Part shown: positions 9,529 to 17,148 of the stretch, in pieces
Position numbering within the stretch: the stretch's first letter is position 1
Layout of the letters: the number at the start of each line of letters is the position of its first letter
From: Risungbinella massiliensis
Lineage (GTDB): Bacteria > Bacillota > Bacilli > Thermoactinomycetales > Thermoactinomycetaceae
Length of the DNA: 64,000 nucleotides
Assembly (NCBI RefSeq): GCF_000942395.1
Contig: NZ_LN812103.1
Location: forward strand, 157,000-220,999
Direction of reading: 5' to 3'
Made by a program: the position numbers and the translations under genes
The notes under the pieces: generated by a model
Database searches by the model: none
What the model was told of the DNA's origin: nothing
The model's input: the letters and a program-made list of their open reading frames with translations, nothing else

Positions 9529-9557
9529 TTGACGTTAAATAGATTTTTAGTTACAAT
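9529..9557 (+). promoter_or_regulatory. Promoter of tRNA-Ala
   Basis: TTGACG and TACAAT separated by 17 bases. The -35 box overlaps the T-tract end of the preceding terminator. Confidence 0.8.
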
Positions 9558-9579
9558 AGTATTGATTCAAATTTTATAT

Positions 9580-9655
9580 GGGGCATTAGCTCAGCTGGGA
9601 GAGCGCTACACTGGCAGTGTAGAGGTCAGCGGTTCGATCCCGCTATGCTCCACCA
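9580..9655 (+). tRNA. tRNA-Ala (anticodon GGC)
   Basis: A 76-base cloverleaf with encoded CCA. The acceptor is GGGGCAT/ATGCTCC, the anticodon stem is CTACA/TGTAG with loop CTGGCAG, and the T arm is AGCGG-TTCGATC-CCGCT. The anticodon GGC reads GCC. Confidence 0.95.
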
Positions 9656-9675
9656 ACCAAATCTTTAATTGCTTG

Positions 9676-9740
9676 GTGTACGGCTATTTTAACGCAGTGT
9701 AACGATTCAAATTGCGGAAAGGTAGCGGTACACTTTTTTT
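9676..9740 (+). terminator. Possible first terminator after tRNA-Ala
   Basis: GTGTAC..GCTA pairs with TAGC..GTACAC across a long loop, followed by seven T. The second hairpin at 9751 is a stronger candidate. Confidence 0.4.
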
Positions 9741-9750
9741 GTGCCTACTT

Positions 9751-9791
9751 GCCCATCTTGACGCTTATTTAGGCGTTGAGAGGGCTTTTTT
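9751..9791 (+). terminator. Terminator after tRNA-Ala
   Basis: GCCC..TCTTGACGC pairs with GGCGTTGAGA..GGGC (two G-T pairs), followed by six T. Confidence 0.7.
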
Positions 9792-10092
9792 AGTTGCATG
9801 AACAAGATAAAATTGGTAAGGAAAAGCTAGGCTCGACTCAGTCACTCAAAGAGGATCTCGCAAATATACCGGATTTATTTAGAGGTTTTGTATACATCAA
9901 GGAAACGGTCACCCATTTTGCTAAAGCGATAGAAATTGCCAAGCAAGTATCAGGGAGGTTGTTAAATATAAGTCTGATATAAATCAAATATACCTATAAA
10001 GATGATCAATAAAATGGAGTACTGTAGAGGATTACCATTGGTAAAAGTGGAAATTATCAGTAAGTATAAAACCATATAAGGGGGATTTTTAT

Positions 10093-10227
10093 ATGAGTTG
10101 GGGACAAGGAGATTTCAAAAGTGGCGAGGAGAACAAGAAGGAGATTCGGGAAGGAATTAAAAAAGTTTTAAAAAAAATTGACGATGCACTTAGAGATAAC
10201 GAGATCAAGGACGATAAGCGGAAATGA
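10093..10227 (+). CDS. Small hypothetical protein, 44 residues
   Basis: ATG preceded by AAGGGGGA at a good distance. It encodes a very charged 44-residue peptide (starts MSWGQGDFKSGEENKK, ends DKRK) predicted to be a single lysine/glutamate-rich helix. No family is recognised. Its stop codon overlaps the next start (ATGATGA), so the two small genes are translationally coupled and share the terminator at 10438. It is the first clear gene after tRNA-Ala. Confidence 0.65.
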   Translation: MSWGQGDFKSGEENKKEIREGIKKVLKKIDDALRDNEIKDDKRK

Positions 10228-10439
10228 TGAGAAATCCCCGTTTATTTGTAACTTCATATGATGAAACTCAGATATCGGAAAGGATCAAACATCTACAAAA
10301 AGATATGATGCAGACACATAAGCACCTAACAAAACTGATTGAAGACACGGAACGCGATATTGACCGGCACGAAAATTTATGCCAATCCTTCGCACACTTC
10401 TTTTCTAATGTGGGTAGGGGTAGATATAAACGATATTAA
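10224..10439 (+). CDS. Small hypothetical protein, 71 residues
   Basis: The frame starts four bases inside the preceding gene's stop region. The product is mostly helical, with ISERIKHLQKDMMQTHKHL and LIEDTERDIDRHENL suggesting a short coiled coil, and ends basic (GRGRYKRY). It has no membrane segment and no recognised family. Coupling to the 44-residue gene and a perfect terminator right at its stop codon support a real two-gene unit. Confidence 0.65.
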   Translation: MMRNPRLFVTSYDETQISERIKHLQKDMMQTHKHLTKLIEDTERDIDRHENLCQSFAHFFSNVGRGRYKRY

Positions 10440-10461
10440 GGGCGGGAAATCCCGCCTTTTT
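10438..10461 (+). terminator. Terminator of the two small genes
   Basis: AAGGGCGGG-AAAT-CCCGCCTTTTT. The stem begins within the stop codon of the 71-residue gene. Confidence 0.9.
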
Positions 10462-10677
10462 GATACCAATCTGGTTGACTGGTTACAAAAAATGAATAAT
10501 AAATAAAAACAAGAAAGACAGTAGTATATAGGAGAAAGCTTATGTTTTGGAAGATTCTCATGATATTCTCCTTTTTGATGGATAGATGCAACATCATGTA
10601 GTTATTTAAAATCTCTGAGTATATCTTATACGTGAAGAACCTCATGCTATCAAGGAGTTAATAAAAGAAAATAAATG

Positions 10678-10715
10678 GAAGGCGGTAGAGCTTCGGCTTT
10701 TCCGCCTCTTTTTTG
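10678..10715 (+). terminator. Orphan terminator
   Basis: AGGCGG and CCGCCT bracket an AGAGCTTCGGCTTT core, followed by six T on the plus strand. No gene is recognised at 10462-10677, so it may end a small RNA or serve the convergent minus-strand gene. Confidence 0.55.
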
Positions 10716-10752
10716 TTGAAAACCTCATAACAGATAAAAAGAATTTTTCATA

Positions 10753-10920
10753 CTAGGAATTCTCTTCTTCTTGTTCAACTTCTGGACCAGCGCTAGTAAC
10801 TAACTTTTTAATTGTGGTTTCTAATACATTTTGTATGGTGGATTCCTGATCGATTGCGTAATGCTGTAGTTTTTTATATGTCTCTATATCAAGCCTTACT
10901 TGCACGTGTTTTACACTCAT
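10753..10920 (-). CDS. Ribbon-helix-helix (CopG/Arc-like) DNA-binding protein, 55 residues
   Basis: The frame starts at an ATG on the minus strand preceded by AGAGAGGGAATGAAG. The product begins MSVKHVQVRLDIETYKKLQ, a beta strand then helix A, followed by YAIDQESTIQNVLETTIKKL as helix B, and ends in an acidic tail. This is the layout of plasmid- and toxin-associated RHH regulators, and partner regulation or autoregulation is likely. It is divergent from the DUF2637-like gene at 11047. The palindrome TGGTATGATTATACCA between them is a good operator candidate. Confidence 0.75.
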   Translation of the reverse strand: MSVKHVQVRLDIETYKKLQHYAIDQESTIQNVLETTIKKLVTSAGPEVEQEEENS

Positions 10921-10978
10921 TTCTTCATTCCCTCTCTAAAAATGCATAGTTTCATGATTGCATGCACTCATGGCTTGG

Positions 10979-10994
10979 TGGTATGATTATACCA
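10979..10994. promoter_or_regulatory. Candidate operator palindrome
   Basis: TGGTAT-GATT-ATACCA is a perfect 6-4-6 inverted repeat in the 126-base divergent region between the RHH gene and the DUF2637-like gene. Binding by the RHH protein is inferred from position. Confidence 0.45.
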
Positions 10995-11046
10995 TGATAG
11001 ATAGTTAATTGAAAATTAGAAATTGAGTATAGAAAGGCGTAAACAC

Positions 11047-11958
11047 ATGAGGAAAATTAATATTCTGGGTGCATTCCTAGTTTTGATTTGTAATATTGCT
11101 GTTAGCTTCCATCATTCGCTTGAACTCTTTCGATCGGGTGGATTTACGAATGGTTTAGAGTATCTGGCAGTGGTTGCTGCTGAGATCACCTTTATTATGG
11201 GTGGGCTAAATATAGTGGCTTCTAGATTGGCGGGATATTCACCTGGTCTACCTGCTTATTTAGGTGGTTTATTGGGGGTTGCTCTAGTTGGATGGTCCAA
11301 TGTATCCGCTGGTTGGAATTATGGAGTCACAGGTATTTTATTAGGTGCTTTTACTCCTCTATCTCTTATACTCTCTGAAGCCATCCTAAGCAGGGCGATT
11401 ATTCAAGGGAGAAAACAACAGAATCAAGAAATATCAGGTACCGATCATTCTATCCCAGCGTATAAAACTATGAATAATGTTTCGAGCGAAGAGAACGAAA
11501 CAGTCGATATTTTGAAGCCTATTATAGGACAACAGGTTTTATCAGTAGAGAGTGAACGGAAGGAAAGTTTTTCATCAACAGAGCCAATTATGAAAACAGA
11601 AGTGGCAAAAACAAATCTCGAAGGTTCGTCTATTAACAAGAGCATTACTGAGACGAATGAAACATTAACACATACTGAACCAACACGAGAAGCTAGTAGT
11701 ATGCAGGTAGAAGTGGGAGCCTTAGCAACAACTAAGCCGGAACCAGTTGACAAGGATGAAAATACGGGTACTACGACCAAGACAAGTGGGAAGATAGATG
11801 ATATAGCAAAGATTATCGAAATCGCAAAAAAGGTGGAGGTGGAAGAAGGGAAACGCCCTGGACGGGTAAGGCTGGCGAAGTTGGCTCAATGCACCCCGTA
11901 TTACGCACGTGTGGCGTTAGAAGAACTAAAGGAAGCACAAACAGTAAAAATAGGCTAA
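11047..11958 (+). CDS. DUF2637-like membrane protein with C-terminal helix-turn-helix
   Basis: The start ATG follows AGAAAGG with a nine-base spacer. Four hydrophobic segments fill residues 1-120 (roughly 5-25, 35-55, 65-90 and 95-115), followed by a low-complexity Glu/Thr/Ser linker (about 125-245). A C-terminal basic helical domain (about 250-300: IIEIAKKVEVEEGKRPGRVR then LAKLAQCTPYYARVALEEL) looks like a winged helix-turn-helix. This arrangement resembles DUF2637/SpdB-type proteins of conjugative plasmids and integrative elements in Gram-positives. The family match is by eye and uncertain. Its position downstream of tRNA-Ala and beside an RHH gene fits a remnant of an integrated element. 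Confidence 0.6.
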   Translation: MRKINILGAFLVLICNIAVSFHHSLELFRSGGFTNGLEYLAVVAAEITFIMGGLNIVASRLAGYSPGLPAYLGGLLGVALVGWSNVSAGWNYGVTGILLGAFTPLSLILSEAILSRAIIQGRKQQNQEISGTDHSIPAYKTMNNVSSEENETVDILKPIIGQQVLSVESERKESFSSTEPIMKTEVAKTNLEGSSINKSITETNETLTHTEPTREASSMQVEVGALATTKPEPVDKDENTGTTTKTSGKIDDIAKIIEIAKKVEVEEGKRPGRVRLAKLAQCTPYYARVALEELKEAQTVKIG

Positions 11959-12086
11959 GGAAAGTGAAAAAAAGGATGAGAGTCTTGTAACACATATAAA
12001 TAAAGTTAGTACCTCATGTATCAATGTAAAAATAAAAACGTTCATGATCTGGGAGTTTAATGGCATACATTCATATTTAAATTAGT

Positions 12087-12122
12087 GATGATCATGTGTG
12101 AGTTTCGCCACACATGATCATC
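12087..12122. repeat. Strong intergenic hairpin
   Basis: Perfect 14-bp inverted repeat GATGATCATGTGTG / CACACATGATCATC with an eight-base loop. There is no U-tract, so its role is unclear. It may be a processing or stabilising stem for the DUF2637-like transcript. Confidence 0.6.
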
Positions 12123-12186
12123 GTGTTTGAAGAGATGGATTGGACTGTTACTACGATAGTGAGCTAGGAAATGCAGATTTAATATG

Positions 12187-12220
12187 AAAAGCCAGAATCC
12201 AATGTCGGACTCTGACTTTT
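12187..12220. terminator. Terminator of the truncated haemoglobin gene
   Basis: AAAAGCCAGAATCC / GGACTCTGACTTTT forms a 14-bp stem with G-T pairs and flanking A/T runs. It lies downstream of the minus-strand gene and could act in both directions. Confidence 0.75.
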
Positions 12221-12234
12221 ATTATTACTAGTTT

Positions 12235-12612
12235 TTAAATTTTATTTACCATATGATAAGCAATTGCTTGGAATTTTTCCATCATCTTCGCTCGTGTTTC
12301 TCCGTCTATTCCAATTTCATCAACACTTTCTCCCATACATTCTAACCAAGCATCTGAAACTTCCTTTGTAATTTCGAACTCTAGATGTCTGGTTCGTAGT
12401 GCAGGTGGCGATATGTCTTCCGGATAGAGATTAGGACCACCTAGATATCTGGTCAAAAAGAGAAATTGCTTCTCGATAATTTCGTCGATTCCTTTTGTAA
12501 AGAAATGTCCTAGTTTTGGGTGTTTTAGTACCTTTCCGTAAAAAGTTTCTACCAATCTCCGAACAGTAGCTGACTCTCCAATCTCTTGATAAATGGAGGT
12601 TTCTGTTTTCAT
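12235..12612 (-). CDS. Truncated haemoglobin (group II, YjbI-like)
   Basis: A haem-binding globin of 125 residues, typical for truncated haemoglobins. TVRRLVETFYGKVLKHPKLG is the N-terminal helical region, with the tyrosine of the haem pocket in FY. FLTRYLGGPNLY and RHLEFEITKEVSDAWLECM carry the proximal-histidine region and the tryptophan typical of group II. Likely roles in the family are oxygen or NO binding, or support of oxidative/disulfide stress responses. It is a single gene with its own terminator and no yjbH neighbour. Confidence 0.85.
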   Translation of the reverse strand: MKTETSIYQEIGESATVRRLVETFYGKVLKHPKLGHFFTKGIDEIIEKQFLFLTRYLGGPNLYPEDISPPALRTRHLEFEITKEVSDAWLECMGESVDEIGIDGETRAKMMEKFQAIAYHMVNKI

Positions 12613-12731
12613 AGCGTTACTCCTTACATAGTCAATGTTTATTCCTTATTTTCTGATATACTTTAATAAATGTCAAAACTTAAAACATTTTAGAGGTACT
12701 TATATAAATTATAGAAGTATTTAAAAATACA

Positions 12732-12765
12732 AATAGGCGGTTACTAAGTTTAATAACTGCCTATT
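12732..12765. repeat. Hairpin between globin gene and IS-like remnant
   Basis: AATAGGCGGTTACT / AATAACTGCCTATT pairs over 14 positions with two imperfect pairs. There is no gene on either strand here. Confidence 0.5.
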
Positions 12766-12825
12766 AATGTAAGATTTTATAGATCGATTCCATTACTGTC
12801 TTTTATCTATTTTATAGCGGAGAAT

Positions 12826-12907
12826 ACTCCCGTTTCTCAGCGTAGCGAAAGTGGGAGATGAATCTGCGTCGGACGAGGGAGGGTTTCTACCCTCTCACTA
12901 GTCCGAC
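12826..12907. mobile_element. Possible IS200/IS605-type end remnant
   Basis: Two adjacent hairpins: ACTCCCGTTTC..GAAAGTGGGAG (12826-12857) with loop TCAGCGTAGC, then GTCGGAC...GTCCGAC (12868-12907) enclosing GGAGGG/CCCTCT. Such stem pairs, with GTGGGAGATGAAT between them, resemble the end/omega-RNA region of tnpB-bearing IS605-family elements. No tnpA or tnpB frame is present, so at most an end survived. The match is from memory of the pattern and uncertain. The broken gntP fragment next to it supports a past insertion or deletion here. Confidence 0.35.
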
Positions 12908-12978
12908 CTATCTTTGTACTTTATCCTTCGTGAATTTCTTCATCCTCCCGAATGACATTGACATTATTCTGTAGAGTT

Positions 12979-13302
12979 TTAAAATACTTTCAACTGTTGG
13001 GAGGGAGGCGAAACCAAATGCATAAGGCCGTTCAGTTTCGGATCTACCCTGGAGAGTCCAGTTTGACGAGCAATAGTAAATACCAAAGGAATCAGTAATA
13101 CAAAGCCTACTTGGAAGAAGACGGGTATTCCAACGATAAAGGCTACAAACATCATGGTCCAATGAATATTTTTCTCGCCAAAACGAGCGATTAGGGTATG
13201 GGCTATTCGTTCTGCTCCTCCTGACTCTGCCATCATTTTACCGAGCATGGTACCAAGTGCAAAAGAAACGGTTTGCTGTTTTCCGATTGTTTCATTCTTC
13301 AT
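12979..13302 (-). pseudogene. gntP: Gluconate permease (GntP family) fragment
   Basis: About 80 residues match an internal part of GntP transporters: LGKMMAESGGAERIAHTL, ARFGEKNIHWTMMF, FQVGFVLLIPLVFTIARQTG. The family is about 450 residues with many spans. Here the first ~60 residues are missing and the frame runs into unrelated sequence after TGLSR, then stops. No ribosome site fits the first ATG. This is a decayed remnant between the IS-like hairpins and a ROK kinase that may once have been its neighbour in a sugar-acid locus. Confidence 0.8.
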
Positions 13303-13433
13303 AATCGAGATAAGAGTAAATTAGTCGTTATAAACTTTGTTATATAATACTACTGAAAAAAAACATTTCATCCTCATGTATTTATCTGTATTATTTAAAC
13401 GAATAAAATAAAGAAGTTTTGGAGATGAGGAAA

Positions 13434-14384
13434 ATGAAAGCCCTTTCATTGGCGGTGGATATCGGTGGAACCAAAACAGCGGCGGGTCTTATTGATGTAA
13501 CGGGGAAGTTAGTTGAACGAGTGGAGTTAGCTACTGGGCAAGAGAATGCTGAGCATACTTATGAACGAGTAAAAATTGCGATAGATCAAGTATTAGCAAA
13601 AGCCAACTTGCAAATTTCTGAAGTAAAGGGATTGGGGATCGGAGTTCCAGGAGAAGTTGATATAAAGCAAGGAATCTCTTTATTTTCGCCCAATACTCCA
13701 TGGAAGAACTTTCCGATTGTTGAGCGGTTGACGTTGGATTATCAGATACCTGTTATTATGGACAATGATGTGCATATGGCATCGTTCGGGGAATGGTATG
13801 CAGCAGGGAAAAATCAAGAAGATACCTTCTTATTCCTTACAGTTAGTACCGGGATTTTTGTCAGTATTATTCATAAAGGAGAAGTACTAAGAGGTAAGAA
13901 TGCAGCAGGAGAGATCGGTCATGCCGTTTTTGATCCGGGAGGTCCCCGCTGTAACTGTGGAATGCAAGGTTGTTTGGAAGCGCTTGCATCCGGAACAGGG
14001 ATGGAAAGAGCGGCAAAAAGACGATATCTAGAACTAAATCCAAACACAAATCCTACGATTTTGACCATGTCACAGATTATGGAAGATTACCAGAATGGGC
14101 AGCAATATGCGGTGGAATCAATGGAGAAATCATTGGATTTTCTCACGCAGGGGATCAATATTTTACTTAAAACATTTGATCCGACTCAGTTGATGTTAGG
14201 TGGCGGTGTAATCAATAAGAATCCTTACTTATTGCCGATCATAAAAGAGAAGTTACAAAACTATTTATTACCTATTCATCAAACAGCAGTAGAGCGTTTG
14301 ATATTAAGCCAGTTACAAGGCGATGCGGGAATCTTGGGAGCTGGTTTGCGTGTACATTTTGCACAAGAATGTGTGACTCCATAA
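13434..14384 (+). CDS. ROK family sugar kinase (glucokinase-like)
   Basis: Predicted ATP-dependent sugar kinase of 316 residues. The ATG at 13434 is preceded by GGAGATGAGG. The N-terminal phosphate-binding motif DIGGTKTAAGLID lies at residues 10-22, GIGVPGEVD near 70, and the sugar-binding DND near 112. The ROK zinc motif CNCGMQGCLEALASG lies near residue 170, preceded by the GEIGHAVFDPGG histidine. No DNA-binding domain is present, so it is an enzyme and not a NagC/XylR-type repressor. Glucokinase or fructokinase is likely, but substrate cannot be decided. It is monocistronic, with a terminator behind it. Confidence 0.88.
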   Translation: MKALSLAVDIGGTKTAAGLIDVTGKLVERVELATGQENAEHTYERVKIAIDQVLAKANLQISEVKGLGIGVPGEVDIKQGISLFSPNTPWKNFPIVERLTLDYQIPVIMDNDVHMASFGEWYAAGKNQEDTFLFLTVSTGIFVSIIHKGEVLRGKNAAGEIGHAVFDPGGPRCNCGMQGCLEALASGTGMERAAKRRYLELNPNTNPTILTMSQIMEDYQNGQQYAVESMEKSLDFLTQGINILLKTFDPTQLMLGGGVINKNPYLLPIIKEKLQNYLLPIHQTAVERLILSQLQGDAGILGAGLRVHFAQECVTP

Positions 14385-14398
14385 TTTATGTAAGAACG

Positions 14399-14438
14399 AG
14401 AAGAGAGGGCTGATCAAAGGCAGCTCTTCTTTTTTTGT
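14399..14438 (+). terminator. Terminator after ROK kinase
   Basis: AGAAGAG..GGCTG pairs with CAGCTCTTCT (small bulge), followed by seven T. Confidence 0.75.
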
Positions 14439-14567
14439 ATAAAAGGGACTATTAAAGGAAAACTTTTTGTATCAGAATTCTCTTGATCATGGATATGTAA
14501 TTTTTTGATAAGTAAACATTTATCTTTGGACAAAATCTAAAATTATTATTGCATTTAATGTAAAAAG

Positions 14568-14602
14568 CGAATAATATTATCTGGTAATCATAATAATATT
14601 CG
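14568..14602 (+). promoter_or_regulatory. Leader hairpin immediately before the purine permease SD
   Basis: CGAATAATATTAT pairs with ATAATAATATTCG (one mismatch) around a nine-base loop. The stem ends seven bases before GGAGG. No purine-riboswitch core is visible upstream. It may be a 5' stabiliser or a translation-control stem. Confidence 0.5.
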
Positions 14603-14618
14603 TCTTTTGGAGGAAATT

Positions 14619-15914
14619 ATGGAGAATACCGAGCCAAAGAAGTTTTCGATACAAAAAGAAATCGTCGGCGGACTTACTACTTTCGTAACGATGTCTTACA
14701 TCATGTTTGTAAACCCATCGATCTTGGGAGATGCAGGGGTTCCTTTTAATCAAGTCTTTATGGCAACAATCATTGCAACTGTTGTAGGTACTTTAGTAAT
14801 GGGACTTTATGCAAAATATCCAATCGCCATCGCGCCAGGAATGGGTATGAATGCCTATTTTGCTTATTCTATTGTTTCAGCAGATAAGGGTCTAGATTAT
14901 AAAACAGCATTTGCTACTGTTTTTGTAGCGGGTCTCTTATTTGTTATTCTGTCCCTTACGCCTCTTCGGAAAAAGTTGATTGAAGCAATTCCAAGCTCGC
15001 TTAAATATGCGATCACCGCTGGGATTGGACTTTTTATTGCGTTTATAGGAATGCGTCTATCCGGTTTGATTCAAGCACATGAATCCAATTTTGTAGCTCT
15101 TGGAGATCTACATTCTCCTTCCGTTATTCTGACTATGATTGGTTTATTAGTTACCTTGATCCTCTATACTCTTCGTGTTCCAGGTAGCATCTTTATCGGG
15201 ATGGTCATAACAGGAATTATTGCTTATTTTACAGGACAGCTAAAGTTCGAAGGATTTGTTTCCGTTCCACAAATGCCAGAACTTATGATTACGAATCCAA
15301 TTGCTTCTTTTGGAGATATCGTCTCTCACGGATTATATGCTGCAGTCTTCTCCTTCTTATTGATCACCTTATTTGATACAACAGGGACTGTATTAGGTCT
15401 TGCAAAACAAGCAGATCTAATGGAAGGGGATCATTTACCACGTTCGGAACGTGCTCTTTTCTCCGATGCAATTGGTACTCTCGTAGGATCGATCTTTGGT
15501 ACTAGCCCAACTTCTGCATATATCGAATCTTCTTCAGGGATTGCAGCAGGAGCTCGTACTGGTATTGCAGCTGTCGTAGTAGCACTACTCTTTGCTCTGT
15601 CTGCTTTCTTTAGCCCGCTAGTAGGTGCTGTGAGCAATGTGGCAGCGATTACTGCTCCTGCCTTGATCATTGTGGGATCGCTCATGATCAGCCAAGTTCG
15701 TTTCTTAAAATGGGATAACTTTGCAGAGTCATTCCCTGCATTCTTGGTAATCTTGACGATGCCTCTTACTTCTAGCATTGCGACAGGGATGGCACTCGGA
15801 TTTATCTTTTACCCAATTATGAAATTGGTGGCTCGTGAAGGAAAAGAAGTGCATCCATTGATTTATGTGTTTGGCTTCTTATTCTTGCTACAATTGGTCT
15901 TTTTCCCACACTAG
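14619..15914 (+). CDS. pbuG: Adenine/guanine/hypoxanthine permease (AzgA/PbuG type NCS2)
   Basis: Purine:proton symporter of 431 residues with 12-14 hydrophobic segments. The ATG at 14619 is six bases after GGAGG; the upstream TTG overlaps the ribosome site and is discounted. The first conserved segment GGLTTFVTMSYIMFVNPSIL, then MYAKYPIAIAPGMGMNAYF (YPIAIAPGMG at about residue 68), LFDTTGTVLGLA and GTSPTSAYIESSSGIAAGARTG are typical of AzgA-like transporters and not of uracil permeases. It is monocistronic. PbuG/PbuO-type substrates are guanine, hypoxanthine or adenine; sequence alone does not separate them. Confidence 0.9.
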   Translation: MENTEPKKFSIQKEIVGGLTTFVTMSYIMFVNPSILGDAGVPFNQVFMATIIATVVGTLVMGLYAKYPIAIAPGMGMNAYFAYSIVSADKGLDYKTAFATVFVAGLLFVILSLTPLRKKLIEAIPSSLKYAITAGIGLFIAFIGMRLSGLIQAHESNFVALGDLHSPSVILTMIGLLVTLILYTLRVPGSIFIGMVITGIIAYFTGQLKFEGFVSVPQMPELMITNPIASFGDIVSHGLYAAVFSFLLITLFDTTGTVLGLAKQADLMEGDHLPRSERALFSDAIGTLVGSIFGTSPTSAYIESSSGIAAGARTGIAAVVVALLFALSAFFSPLVGAVSNVAAITAPALIIVGSLMISQVRFLKWDNFAESFPAFLVILTMPLTSSIATGMALGFIFYPIMKLVAREGKEVHPLIYVFGFLFLLQLVFFPH

Positions 15915-15931
15915 ACAGGTATATAAAAGGG

Positions 15932-15965
15932 AAGCTGCTCATCTATAAGACGAGCAGCTTTTTTG
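15932..15965 (+). terminator. Terminator after purine permease
   Basis: AAGCTGCTC / GAGCAGCTT with an 11-base loop, followed by a T run. It lies eight bases before the end of the convergent ung gene. Confidence 0.9.
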
Positions 15966-15972
15966 TGTTATC

Positions 15973-16614
15973 TTATATATTTTCAATTTGCCAATCAATT
16001 TCTTTCATGTTGTTCTTCTTTAGGAAAGCATTTGCTTGGGAGAAAGGTCGGGAACCAAAGAAACCACCACTCGCTGATAGTGGACTAGGATGGACGGCTT
16101 CTAAAATAAGGTGATGAGAGCCAGTGATCAGTTTCTTTTTCTCCTGTGCATGTCTGCCCCAAAGAATAAAGACTACAGGGTTTTTTCGCTTACTAATCGT
16201 CTGGATTACTTGTGAGGTAAACTTTTCCCAACCTTTGTTTTTATGGGAATTTGGCTTGCCTTCTCGTACGGTGAGTACGTTATTTAACAGTAAAACCCCT
16301 TGCTTAGCCCATTTTTCAAGAAACCCATTATTCGGAATATAGCAGCCTAGGTCAGTTTGTAGTTCTTTATAAATGTTGACGAGAGAAGGAGGTGTTCGTA
16401 CCCCAGGTTTTACTGAAAAACTAAGACCGTGGGCTTGTCCAGGACGATGATAAGGATCTTGTCCTAAGATGACCACTTTTGTATTTTCATAACTAGTTAG
16501 GTGCAAAGCGTTATATATATCGTGAGCGTCAGGATAGATCGCCTTGGAAGCATATTCTTGCTTGAGAAACTCGCGCAGTTGAAGGTAGTAAGGTTGTTCA
16601 AATTCATTTTGCAA
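15973..16614 (-). CDS. ung: Uracil-DNA glycosylase
   Basis: Removes uracil from DNA (family 1 UDG), 213 residues from the TTG at 16614. The water-activating motif [16 protein letters not shown] lies near residue 52, LLLNNVLTV near 110, and the minor-groove motif HPSPLSA near 175. Close homologues carry about 11 more N-terminal residues, and the frame stays open upstream (ILKNDWADQ precedes the TTG). A perfect AGGGAGGG ribosome site lies six bases before an in-frame ATC at 16647, but no ATG, GTG or TTG lies between them. Translation from a non-canonical ATC is therefore possible; otherwise TTG at 16614 is used with a weak site. Confidence 0.9.
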   Translation of the reverse strand: MQNEFEQPYYLQLREFLKQEYASKAIYPDAHDIYNALHLTSYENTKVVILGQDPYHRPGQAHGLSFSVKPGVRTPPSLVNIYKELQTDLGCYIPNNGFLEKWAKQGVLLLNNVLTVREGKPNSHKNKGWEKFTSQVIQTISKRKNPVVFILWGRHAQEKKKLITGSHHLILEAVHPSPLSASGGFFGSRPFSQANAFLKKNNMKEIDWQIENI

Positions 16615-16824
16615 TTGATCTGCCCAGTCGTTCTTTAAGATTACGATAGGAAGCCCTCCCTAATGAATGCTTATAAGAAAATCTATTTTATTTTCACATA
16701 CTGCTGTATGTTCGTAAAGGTTTGCACAAAGAAGTTATCTAATATTCTTATTTTCGGAGGAGAAAAGAATTAATAATCTGTACTTTCTTGCTATATTAGA
16801 AGAAAAACATAGGGAGATAGATTT

Positions 16825-17148
16825 GTGGAATACATACTAAAGACGAGAGGAAGCAAGTTGACAATTAAACCTTCGTATATCCAAATTGATCATGGTTACT
16901 GGAGTGGAAAAACGAAAGCAAGTTACCGTTTTGCTATAGAAAAAATTGAGGAGGTTATTTTTGAATCTGCGGATGAGAACCAACCTGGATGGATTGGTTT
17001 TCAATTTGCACATGAAGGAGATCATCAACCAGATAACGATCCAAAACAAAATCCATACCAGATTCCATTCTCACAAGAAGAGGAAGCAGAGTTTTGTATG
17101 GCTAAGCGTTTAGTAAAAGAACTGATGCATGCGACAATGATCAAATGA
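16825..17148 (+). CDS. Hypothetical protein, possibly PH-like (DUF4429-type)
   Basis: A 107-residue soluble protein with GTG start preceded by AGGGAGAT. The pattern of short beta strands (SKLTIKPSYIQIDHG, KTKASYRFAIEKIEEVIFE, WIGFQFAHEG) followed by a C-terminal helix containing EEEAEFCMAKRLVKEL resembles bacterial PH/DUF4429 domains. This is a fold guess, not a confirmed family. It is followed without a gap by a remnant of a SUKH-type gene. Confidence 0.6.
   Translation: MEYILKTRGSKLTIKPSYIQIDHGYWSGKTKASYRFAIEKIEEVIFESADENQPGWIGFQFAHEGDHQPDNDPKQNPYQIPFSQEEEAEFCMAKRLVKELMHATMIK

Noticed and set aside
9794-9982. 62-codon frame after tRNA-Ala
   Set aside because: TTG start inside the terminator T-tract with no ribosome site; composition unremarkable.
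10542-10601. 19-codon ORF with ATAGGAGAAAG upstream (MFWKILMIFSFLMDRCNIM)
   Set aside because: It has a ribosome site and is hydrophobic, but the sequence is part of an imperfect hairpin and is too short to judge.
12908-13162. 84-codon minus-strand frame over the gntP remnant
   Set aside because: A shifted frame of the decayed permease fragment with no independent start signal.
14440-14618. Purine riboswitch before the purine permease
   Set aside because: The TATA/GTTTCTACC core is absent; only a simple AT-rich hairpin is present.
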